The position numbers were made by a program, and so were the translations under genes. Shown in pieces: positions 1 through 5,227 of a stretch of 6,571 nt of DNA. Below the pieces are notes generated by a model. The model had not been told where the DNA came from, searched no databases, and was given only the letters and a program-made list of their open reading frames with translations. Position 1 is the first letter of the stretch; the number at the start of each line of letters is the position of its first letter. Origin of the DNA: Gammaproteobacteria bacterium (GTDB lineage Bacteria > Pseudomonadota > Gammaproteobacteria > Pseudomonadales > Pseudohongiellaceae); assembly GCA_007571115.1 (NCBI GenBank), contig RKSA01000030.1:1-6571 (forward strand). The letters run 5' to 3'.

Positions 1-434
1 ACGAAGTTGACCTGACTTCTCCCGGGAGCAAGCGTGCGAGCGTTCTTGCCACGCACGCCGAACAGAATGATTTCCGTGACATTCCGGAAATAAAAGCCCA
101 CGCCTCTGCCATCGGAACCACCATCCTTCCGGACCTTATGCCATATCAGGTTGGTCTTGTATTCGAATCCCCAGCCCTGGAGCACTTCGAGGCCCCAAGG
201 CAACAAGGCATTTGGAACCCAGAGATAGCAATGGGCTGTGGCGGTCACGTGATCCGCGACTGGTAGTGCCGCGATCTCCTCTACCGGTAAAGTGCCATAG
301 CGGGTTAGCCTGCGATGTTCTGGGGCGACCTTGCCGGTCCGGTTGGCGAAGCGCCAAGGAGGGTCGGCGAGGATGGTGCCGAACTTCCTGCCATCAAGAA
401 ATTTACTCATGTCATCCGCTGGTGTTGGGGGCAT
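1..434 (-). CDS. MT-A70 family DNA N6-adenine methyltransferase, 3' end beyond the window
   Basis: This reads as an MT-A70 family SAM-dependent adenine N6-methyltransferase, which in bacteria usually methylates DNA and is common in phages and other mobile elements. Only 144 codons are present, and the gene leaves the window at base 1 still open. Seen in the translation: the catalytic DPPW motif at residues 24-27 inside GTILADPPWRF, a YLWVPNALLP stretch at 70-79, an NLIWHK strand at 95-100, and the family block GSDGRGVGFYFRNVTE at 106-121. The frame is open up to a stop at 549-551, so starts at 494, 434 and 410 are all possible. I prefer 434 because AGGAG (445-449) lies 10 bases upstream and a promoter sits just before it. 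The ATG at 410 has only a weak GGAT upstream. The ATG at 494 falls inside the -35 box. Target sequence and any partner nuclease cannot be read here. Confidence 0.85.
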   Translation of the reverse strand, partial: MPPTPADDMSKFLDGRKFGTILADPPWRFANRTGKVAPEHRRLTRYGTLPVEEIAALPVADHVTATAHCYLWVPNALLPWGLEVLQGWGFEYKTNLIWHKVRKDGGSDGRGVGFYFRNVTEIILFGVRGKNARTLAPGRSQVNF

Positions 435-471
435 TCTTTGAAGGCTCCTGTCAAACTCGATCCGCAGACCA

Positions 472-499
472 AGTATAGTGCAGCGAGCCGTCATGGCAA
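472..499 (-). promoter_or_regulatory. sigma70-type promoter for the MT-A70 methyltransferase gene
   Basis: On the minus strand TTGCCA (494-499) and TATACT (472-477) are separated by 16 bases, a close match to sigma70 consensus boxes. Transcription would start near 465, giving a leader of about 30 bases to the ATG at 434, with the AGGAG ribosome site at 445-449 inside it. The methyltransferase therefore appears to have its own promoter rather than depend on read-through from the upstream oxidase/dehydrogenase operon. The call is by pattern only. Confidence 0.55.
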
Positions 500-686
500 G
501 CGAAGGCAAGAGCAAAACGGTTGATGCGACAGCCTGGATGCGATTGCTTCATGGCAGGGCTCCGAGCCAGTCCCCGGGCAGATTCGGGCTGTAGATCAGC
601 TTGCCCACGAGCCGTGTGTGCAGCGTGCCTGCTTGGCAGCCCGCGTCGTTGCTCAAGGCGCTCGATGACAAAGCCCGCCCCAGCCG
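500..686 (-). other. short gene-free stretch after the dehydrogenase, possible coding relic
   Basis: No complete gene with a start and ribosome site is visible on either strand here. In the same minus-strand frame as the dehydrogenase, its stop codon is followed by 45 further sense codons before a TGA at 549-551. The last part of these (LVGKLIYSPNLPGDWLGALP) looks protein-like rather than random. It could be the tail of a lost gene or a former C-terminal extension. I do not recognise a family. I also see no convincing hairpin plus T-tract terminator for the dehydrogenase operon. Confidence 0.25.
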
Positions 687-1421
687 CTAGAAGTCGAGTC
701 GCTTGAAGATCGGGTCGGGCAGCAGTCGCACGATGGCCATGATGATGCGCCACCAGCCTGGGGCGTAGACGGTGTGACGCTTGCGCGCCACGGCGCGGGT
801 GATGACGGCAGCGACTTGCTCCGGCGTCGAGAACAGCGGGCCTTTTGCCAGGCGCGCGGTCATGGGAGAGTCGACGAGGCCTGGGCGGATGTCGATGACG
901 TGGACTCCAGCATCGTGCAATTTGCCACGCAGCCCTTGCAGATACGCCGAGACGAGCGCCTTGGCCGAGCCATAGACGTAGTTCGATCGGCGCCCCCGGT
1001 CGCCGGCCACCGAAGTGATCACGGCCAATGTGCCATGGCCCTGCTCGCGCAGCCTTGGCGCGAGCAGGGTCAATAGCGAAATCGTGCTCAGGCCGTTGAT
1101 GTTCAGCGCCTCGAACGCCGCCTCGAAGTCACTCTCGCAGTGCGCCTGGTCGGGCAGGCTGCCATGACAGATCAGTGTCAGGTCAACGTTCCCCAGGCTG
1201 GCGAAAGCGGTTTCGACCAGTTGTGGGTGTTCCTCGAAGCGGCCCAGCTCGGCCTGGACGGTTTCGCTCGCCTCAGCTCCGGCATCGGTCAACCGCTGCC
1301 GCAGTGCAGCGAGTTTTTCGCCATCCCGGGCGATCAGGTGGAAGCGATTGCCGGCTTGGGCATATCGCAGCAGGCTTGCCTCGGCGATCGCCGAGGTCGC
1401 GCCGAACACGAGGATGTTCAT
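687..1421 (-). CDS. short-chain dehydrogenase, DprE2-like (2-keto intermediate reductase)
   Basis: A 244-residue Rossmann-fold short-chain dehydrogenase. Seen: the nucleotide-binding GATSAIA at 7-13 (the variant glycine motif typical of DprE2-type proteins), HG at 86-87, NING at 107-110, catalytic Ser137 in ITSVAG, the YxxxK pair Tyr150/Lys154 in YGSAK, and RPG at 179-181. The length is close to mycobacterial DprE2. In that family the enzyme uses NAD(P)H to reduce decaprenylphosphoryl-2-keto-erythro-pentofuranose to decaprenylphosphoryl-arabinose, completing the 2'-epimerisation begun by DprE1. The assignment rests on these motifs together with the DprE1 homologue immediately upstream, since SDRs alone are hard to assign. 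The start has GGAG (1429-1432) seven bases upstream. It lies 76 bases after the oxidase stop with no obvious terminator between, so the two are probably co-transcribed. The hydrophobic C-terminal segment, about 222-236, may help membrane association. Confidence 0.8.
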   Translation of the reverse strand: MNILVFGATSAIAEASLLRYAQAGNRFHLIARDGEKLAALRQRLTDAGAEASETVQAELGRFEEHPQLVETAFASLGNVDLTLICHGSLPDQAHCESDFEAAFEALNINGLSTISLLTLLAPRLREQGHGTLAVITSVAGDRGRRSNYVYGSAKALVSAYLQGLRGKLHDAGVHVIDIRPGLVDSPMTARLAKGPLFSTPEQVAAVITRAVARKRHTVYAPGWWRIIMAIVRLLPDPIFKRLDF

Positions 1422-1497
1422 CGTTTTGCTCCGTCTTGCCTGGTTTGCGTAACGGCTGCCGATGCTGTGCCGCGCAAGGAATCGATCATGGTTTTGC

Positions 1498-2979
1498 TCA
1501 CGGCTTCGCTCCGGTCAGGCCGAGGCGCTCGGATTGCGCCGAACGGAAGCGCATCGCCGGGTCCACGGCTTGCTTGATGGCGAGGAAACGCTGCCAATCC
1601 GGGTAGCTCTGCTGGAACACGGTTTCGCTCATGCGCGCGTCCTTGGCGAGATAAATGCAACCGCCATGGTCGAGCACGATGGAGTCGAGCTCTTCGAGCA
1701 AGGGGAATAGCGATGCCTCGCGCTTGAAGTCGAGCGCCAGCGTGTAGCCGCTCGTGGGAAAGGATAGCAGGTTGCCATTGGCCGGCCCCATTTTTTTCAG
1801 CACCGAAAGAAACGAGCCCTTGCCCGCAGCGCTGGCGCGCCGCAGCACCTCGGCGATTCCCTGGCGCGCCGCCGCATCGGGCAGCACGAATTGATATTGC
1901 AGGAAGCCGGCCCCGCCGTACAACAGGTTCCAGTTGCCGATTCCGTCAAGCGGGAAAAAGTAGGTGTCGATTCCCTGGCTACTGCGCCCGGCGCGTAGCT
2001 TTTGCCAATGAAAATAGGTGGCATTGAACAGTGCAAGGCCGGGGCGGTTGAGCAGGCTGGCCGGAGTCGCGAACGGCACGGCCACGCTGCGTCGCTGGCG
2101 ATAGCGGAGCTCGCCATGGGCTTCGTGTTCGGCCAGGTAGACCGTGCCGCGACCCATGCGAGGCCCCCGGGCCAGGCAGTCGAGCCAGGCGACCGAGTAG
2201 TGCGACTGCTCGTGCTCTTCGAGCAATTCGAAACATTGCGCAAGATTCGCCGCCGGCAACGACTCGCTCGCCATCCTGGCGCTTGTGATCGGTGCGAGTT
2301 GCAACTCGGCCTCGAGAACGATTCCGGTCAAGCCCATGCCACCACAGGTCGCGCGGAACAGGTCCGCGCCGAAGTCGCCATTTGCTCCGCTTGCTTGCCT
2401 GGAGTTTTGCGAAGAGGCGTTTTCGGAATCGCCGCAGGAGCTTGCCTCGCCGCCCGGCGACAGCGTCTGCCCTGCAGCCTTGCCGGAAGCGGCGCTCTCG
2501 GCCTGGGCAGAAGAGCGTTCGCGCCCCGGCCCGCAACGGACGACCTCGCCGCTAGCCAGCACGAGCGTCAACTCTCGCGCGTGCTCGCAGAAGCTGCCAT
2601 CGCGATGATGATTCTTGCCGTGTACGTCCGCCGCCACCGCGCCACCGACGCTGACCTCGCCAGTACCCGGCAACACGGGCAGGAACCAGCCCTGGGGAAC
2701 AACCTCCCGCAGCACTTCGCGCAGGCGCAGGCCAGCCGAGCAACGCAACACGCCGCTGGTGCGATCGAGTTCGCAGCGATGCCCCAGGTCGCGGCTGCTG
2801 ATGATCTCCGGCGCCAGGGCGCTGTCGCCATAACTCAAGCCGCTGCCCCGCGCGATGCAAGCGCCACGCAAGCCGCCATCGAGCAATTTGCGCAACTCGT
2901 CCAGATCCGTCGGCATCGATACGCGCGCTTCCGTTCTGGGATAGCGCCCCCAGCCGCTGACCGGTTTGGTCTCGTTCAT
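1498..2979 (-). CDS. FAD-dependent oxidoreductase, DprE1-like (polyprenyl-phospho-ribose 2'-oxidase homologue)
   Basis: A 493-residue FAD-linked oxidase matching DprE1, which oxidises the 2'-OH of decaprenylphosphoryl-beta-D-ribose in arabinofuranose donor synthesis. Seen in order: SGWGRYP at 8-14, FAD-binding RGSGLSYGDSAL at 44-55, LPGTGEVSVGGAVAADVHG at 103-121 running into KNHH with His120 and Lys122 (matching M. tuberculosis His132 and Lys134), GGMGLTGIV at 213-221, and YLAKDAR at 443-449 with Lys446 matching Lys418. The benzothiazinone-target Cys387 aligns with Ala415 in GYTLALDF. A roughly 50-residue Ser/Ala/Gly/Gln-rich stretch (about 152-203, bases 2371-2526) interrupts the link before DLFRATCGGMG and makes the protein longer than the 461-residue mycobacterial enzyme. 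The frame stays open upstream to 3582, but that part overlaps the divergent phosphatase gene. The SGWGRYP N-terminus supports ATG 2979, although no good ribosome site precedes it. It is the first gene of the operon. Confidence 0.87.
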   Translation of the reverse strand: MNETKPVSGWGRYPRTEARVSMPTDLDELRKLLDGGLRGACIARGSGLSYGDSALAPEIISSRDLGHRCELDRTSGVLRCSAGLRLREVLREVVPQGWFLPVLPGTGEVSVGGAVAADVHGKNHHRDGSFCEHARELTLVLASGEVVRCGPGRERSSAQAESAASGKAAGQTLSPGGEASSCGDSENASSQNSRQASGANGDFGADLFRATCGGMGLTGIVLEAELQLAPITSARMASESLPAANLAQCFELLEEHEQSHYSVAWLDCLARGPRMGRGTVYLAEHEAHGELRYRQRRSVAVPFATPASLLNRPGLALFNATYFHWQKLRAGRSSQGIDTYFFPLDGIGNWNLLYGGAGFLQYQFVLPDAAARQGIAEVLRRASAAGKGSFLSVLKKMGPANGNLLSFPTSGYTLALDFKREASLFPLLEELDSIVLDHGGCIYLAKDARMSETVFQQSYPDWQRFLAIKQAVDPAMRFRSAQSERLGLTGAKP

Positions 2980-2989
2980 TTGCCAAGCC

Positions 2990-3019
2990 GTTATAATCGC
3001 CGCCTCCAAGATAGCGCAA
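2990..3019 (-). promoter_or_regulatory. candidate promoter for the DprE1/DprE2-like operon
   Basis: On the minus strand TTGCGC (3014-3019) and TATAAC (2990-2995) are 18 bases apart. The start point would fall near 2983, only a few bases before the ATG at 2979, so the message would be nearly leaderless. That fits the absence of a ribosome site at normal spacing: the nearest, GGAGG, is about 23 bases upstream of the ATG. Without start-site mapping this is a modest call. Confidence 0.4.
2992..2997 (+). promoter_or_regulatory. consensus -10 box facing the phosphatase gene
   Basis: TATAAT on the plus strand is a perfect -10 hexamer pointing toward the phosphatase, about 140 bases upstream of its GTG start. 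No good -35 is seen at 16-18 bases; the nearest TTGGTC is 20 bases away. It overlaps the minus-strand -10 of the divergent operon by four bases, so the two promoters, if both real, would compete. Confidence 0.35.
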
Positions 3020-3138
3020 GCTCGGGAAAGCGCCAAGCCGGAGCGGTTCGGGCTGGGATGGAGGATGTCGTTGCAGGCGCATAGGCTAAGTGTCTGCCCC
3101 CGTCCGCAACGTTTCCGTGGAGATTGGAGAGCCGATTC

Positions 3139-3933
3139 GTGAACAAGATGCTCGATTTCGCCTGCGGCCTTGCGCGGGAGGCAGGCGGCTTGATCGCTGC
3201 CGAGCGGCAGGCCGGGCTGCGCCGCGAGTTCAAGCAGGGCACCGAACTCGTCACCCAGGCCGACCTGAAGGCCGACCAGCTCATTTGCGACCGCATCAGG
3301 AGCTGCTTCCCCGGGCATCTCATTCTGTCGGAAGAATCTTCGCCAGACCTGACGGATGCCTGGCGGGAACCGCAGCCGGTCTGGATCATCGACCCGATCG
3401 ACGGCACGGTCAATTACGCCCATGGCCATCGGCAATCGGCGGTTTCCATCGCCTGGGCCGAACGCGGCCGCATCGAGATCGGAGCGGTCTACAATCCCTT
3501 CAGCGACGAAATGTTCAGCGCGCGTCGCGGCCAAGGCGCGAGCCTCAATGGCAAGGAAATCACGGTCAGCGGCGAGCGCCAACTGTCCCGGGCGCTGATC
3601 GCGACGGGCTTCCCCTACGAAAAAGACGCTCTCGCGCCATTGATCCGCAGGCTAGACGTGATCTTGCATCACTGCGCCGACATCCGCCGCCTCGGCTCGG
3701 CGGCCCTCGACCTCTGCTGGCTCGCCTGCGGTCGCCTCGACGGTTTCTACGAAACGCTCAGCCTATGGGATTTCGCCGCAGCCGGCCTGATCGCCCGGGA
3801 AGCCGGTGCCCGATACGGCCACTTCTCGGACCTGCCACCCGGCACCCACCCCGAATTCCACAACGAGAACATCGTCGCCGCCACCCCCGCAATATTCGGC
3901 CCACTGCAAGCACTACTCCGCGACACGGCCTGA
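3139..3933 (+). CDS. inositol monophosphatase family protein
   Basis: A 264-residue, Mg2+-dependent, lithium-sensitive-type phosphatase of the FIG/IMPase superfamily, of usual length. Seen: VTQAD at 38-42, the metal-binding EES at 65-67, the signature DPIDGTVNYAHG at 85-96 holding the metal-binding aspartates, RRLGSAALDLCWLACGRLDG at 183-202, and WDFAAAGLIAREAG at 210-223 with the third metal aspartate Asp211. All key residues are present, so the enzyme should be active. Substrate is not readable: family members cleave inositol-1-phosphate, histidinol phosphate, fructose-1,6-bisphosphate or PAP. I chose GTG 3139 because GGAGA (3126-3130) lies eight bases before it. TTG 3124 has that kind of site directly adjoining, and ATG 3148 has it 17 bases away. 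It is transcribed divergently from the DprE1-like operon, which hints at a sugar-phosphate role but proves nothing, and it converges with the downstream methyltransferase gene. Confidence 0.9.
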   Translation: MNKMLDFACGLAREAGGLIAAERQAGLRREFKQGTELVTQADLKADQLICDRIRSCFPGHLILSEESSPDLTDAWREPQPVWIIDPIDGTVNYAHGHRQSAVSIAWAERGRIEIGAVYNPFSDEMFSARRGQGASLNGKEITVSGERQLSRALIATGFPYEKDALAPLIRRLDVILHHCADIRRLGSAALDLCWLACGRLDGFYETLSLWDFAAAGLIAREAGARYGHFSDLPPGTHPEFHNENIVAATPAIFGPLQALLRDTA

Positions 3934-3966
3934 GGGGGCTGCATCAAATTCTCGCAGCGATCCCCC
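3934..3966. terminator. imperfect hairpin between convergent genes
   Basis: GGGGGCTGC (3934-3942) can pair with GCAG (3954-3957) and CCCCC (3962-3966), leaving a CGAT bulge and an 11-base loop. It starts directly after the phosphatase stop and ends seven bases before the end of the convergent methyltransferase gene, so it could serve both. There is no T-tract on either side, so this is a weak terminator call. Confidence 0.3.
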
Positions 3967-3972
3967 GCGTGT

Positions 3973-4788
3973 TCAGTCGAGTGGCTTGACGAATTTCAGG
4001 GTCATGCGGTCGCTTTCGCCGATGGCCTCGTACTTCTCGCGGTCTTCGTCGCCAAGCCGGTAGGTTGGGGGCAAGGTCCAGACGCCGGCCGGATGCACGG
4101 CGGGGTCTTTGGGATTGGCATTGATCTCGGACGACTCGACGAACTCGAATCCAGCCGCTGCGGCCAGTTCCTTGACGTATTGCTCGGTGACGTAGCCCGT
4201 CGTTTCCATGACTTCCATCGACGAGTCGGGCAAGGCGCGGTGCTCGACGATGCCAAGCACTCCGCCGGGCTTGAGAACCGCATGGAAGGCGGCGAAGAAT
4301 TCATCCTGCTTGCCGTTCATGATCCAGTTGTGGACGTTGCGGAAAGTCAGCACCAGGTCGGCGCTTTCCGGAGGCGCGATGGCCACTTCGTGAGGAGGGT
4401 TCAGGGAGCGGACGATAACCCCACCGTAGAGCTCGGGGTCCGCAGTGATCTTTTCCTCGAAGCCGCGCAGGCTGCGCGACCTGAAGGACGACCCCGCATT
4501 GGGCGAGAAATGTGCGGCGTAGAACTTGCCCTCGTCACGCACATAAGGCGCGATGATCTCGGTGTACCAGCCACTCGAGGGGAAGATCTCGACCACCGTC
4601 TGGTCCGGGCTCAGTCCAAAGAATTGCAGAGTTTCCACAGGGTTGCGGAACTCGTTGCGGGCAATGTTTCTGGCGCTTCGATGATCGCCGGCCATGAGCT
4701 CTTCCAAAGTGAAGGTTTCCGCCTGGGCGGGAAGCTGCAAGGTCAGTGCACTCAAGGCCAGCAATGGCAGGGCAAGGCGTTTCAACAT
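3973..4788 (-). CDS. exported class I SAM-methyltransferase-fold protein (COG4798-like)
   Basis: A 271-residue predicted methyltransferase carrying an export signal. Residues 1-23 form a classic signal peptide (MLKRLALPLLALSALTLQ, then LPAQA) with an AQA cleavage site before Glu24, so the mature protein should be periplasmic. The mature part has a class I methyltransferase layout: a motif I-like strand VVEIFPSSGWYTE at 65-77, LVLTFRNVHNW at 145-155 as the motif IV region, LKPGGVLGIVEHR at 172-184, AGFEFVESSEI about 212-222, and a final hydrophobic strand RMTLKFVKP. The set resembles a proteobacterial family of signal-peptide-bearing predicted methyltransferases whose substrate is unknown to me. 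ATG 4788 is fixed by an ideal AAGGAGG (4797-4803) eight bases upstream; the frame can extend to a TTG at 4809, but that would spoil the signal peptide. It is monocistronic here. Confidence 0.85.
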   Translation of the reverse strand: MLKRLALPLLALSALTLQLPAQAETFTLEELMAGDHRSARNIARNEFRNPVETLQFFGLSPDQTVVEIFPSSGWYTEIIAPYVRDEGKFYAAHFSPNAGSSFRSRSLRGFEEKITADPELYGGVIVRSLNPPHEVAIAPPESADLVLTFRNVHNWIMNGKQDEFFAAFHAVLKPGGVLGIVEHRALPDSSMEVMETTGYVTEQYVKELAAAAGFEFVESSEINANPKDPAVHPAGVWTLPPTYRLGDEDREKYEAIGESDRMTLKFVKPLD

Positions 4789-4796
4789 CGGTAATT

Positions 4797-4803
4797 CCTC
4801 CTT
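4797..4803 (-). promoter_or_regulatory. ribosome binding site fixing the exported methyltransferase start
   Basis: On the minus strand AAGGAGG precedes ATG 4788 by eight bases, a full match to the anti-Shine-Dalgarno sequence. It rules out the longer TTG start and places the signal peptide at the true N-terminus. This is the strongest ribosome site in the window. Confidence 0.75.
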
Positions 4804-4921
4804 TTCCAAGGTTAAGGCAGCAAAGTGCCAATTCTGCCACGAACCGCGAGTTCGGGCCAGTCGATCCGGCGCGGAACGGCATCGAGGCGGTCCCTTGGGC
4901 TCGAAATGCGCGGGAAAACAT
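4804..4921. other. gene-free stretch upstream of the exported methyltransferase
   Basis: I see no gene on either strand. The promoter for the minus-strand methyltransferase gene must lie here, but no convincing -35/-10 pair is visible; the best -10-like hexamer is CAGAAT on the minus strand, without a good -35. Open frames crossing this stretch are extensions of frames overlapping the methyltransferase coding region and lack independent support. Confidence 0.4.
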
Positions 4922-4937
4922 TTTTATGTACATAAAA
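4922..4937. promoter_or_regulatory. perfect 16-bp palindrome, copy 1 (possible operator)
   Basis: TTTTATGTACATAAAA is its own reverse complement with no mismatch, and is strikingly AT-rich in a GC-rich region. An identical copy lies 33 bp downstream, centre to centre, about three helical turns, so both would face the same side of the DNA. This suggests binding of a dimeric regulator. On either strand the second half reads ATG TAC ATA AAA (Met-Tyr-Ile-Lys). Confidence 0.65.
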
Positions 4938-4954
4938 CCGCATTAAAACAGCAC

Positions 4955-4970
4955 TTTTATGTACATAAAA
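4955..4970. promoter_or_regulatory. perfect 16-bp palindrome, copy 2 (possible operator)
   Basis: This is identical to copy 1 at 4922-4937. The 17-base spacer (4938-4954) resembles the sequence following copy 2 (AAAA, then GCA, AAAA, GC), so the pair may have arisen by tandem duplication of a unit of about 33 bp. If the TATAGT at 4993-4998 is a -10 box, this copy is centred about 42 bases before the start point and copy 1 about 75 bases before it, positions suited to an activator. The regulator is not identified. Confidence 0.65.
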
Positions 4971-5167
4971 TGCAGAAAAGCGCTTGCTCGTCTATAGTGG
5001 AAGTGAAAAGCGGCTCGCGAACTCGCGCTCGCAGCCTTCGCTCCTACGTGGAGCGCTATGCCCCGGCGAGGACGGTCAGGCTGATTGGCGGGCAGGGAGC
5101 GCCAAGCGAGTCCGATGGCAACCTCGTCTGGCCGCTGTACTACACGCAGTTCCTGCGGGAGCTGTGA
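4970..5167 (+). pseudogene. C-terminal remnant of a DUF4143-type AAA ATPase
   Basis: The 65-codon frame from ATG 4970 to the stop at 5165-5167 has the look of the C-terminal end of predicted AAA ATPases with a DUF4143 domain: the nuclease-like EVKSG motif (frame residues 11-15), then RARSLRSYVERYAPARTVRL, then an NLVWPLYYTQFLREL ending. A full member has roughly 400 residues with a Walker A ATPase domain, none of which is present upstream, so this is probably a decayed or deletion-derived scrap. The ATG at 4970 has no ribosome site and begins at the last base of palindrome copy 2. The frame also runs upstream through both palindromes (as HFYVHK) with no suitable start. A small translated protein cannot be excluded. 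Family recognition is from memory of its pattern, so confidence is moderate. Confidence 0.5.
4993..4998 (+). promoter_or_regulatory. possible -10 box downstream of the palindromes
   Basis: TATAGT on the plus strand would start transcription near 5005 toward the YyaL-type gene at 5228. No consensus -35 is present; the site 17 bases upstream is ATGCAG, next to palindrome copy 2, as expected if an activator substitutes for it. However, the same bases encode Ile-Val before the EVKSG motif of the ATPase remnant, so the match may be accidental. Confidence 0.25.
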
Positions 5168-5227
5168 TCCTGGCTGCCGCTTCCACCTGAGGGAGAGGGC
5201 GCCGCGCAAATACGGAACCGGAACAAG

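Noticed and set aside
2981..3050. Direct repeat GCCAAGCCG at 2982-2990 and 3042-3050
   Set aside because: It is short, GC-rich, and the same string also occurs inside the exported methyltransferase gene, so chance is sufficient.
2002..3084. Plus-strand frame of 360 codons opposite the DprE1-like gene
   Set aside because: The translation has no recognisable domain and is rich in Arg/Ala/Gln as expected of antisense to a GC-rich gene; the opposite strand has clear motifs.
2980..3138. Possible riboswitch or tRNA in the phosphatase leader
   Set aside because: No cloverleaf and no riboswitch core that I recognise could be drawn from the leader.
2980..3582. Open 5' extension of the DprE1-like gene, giving a 694-residue frame
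   Set aside because: The extension is antisense to the phosphatase gene, which has all its motifs, and the conserved SGWGRYP N-terminus lies right after ATG 2979.
3090..3989. Plus-strand frame of 299 codons overlapping the phosphatase
   Set aside because: It is a shifted-frame shadow with Arg/Pro-rich composition; the phosphatase frame carries the metal-binding motifs.
4922..4970. Start of a CRISPR array
   Set aside because: Only two repeat units, the repeat is a full 16-bp palindrome, and the 17-base spacer is too short. No cas gene is present.
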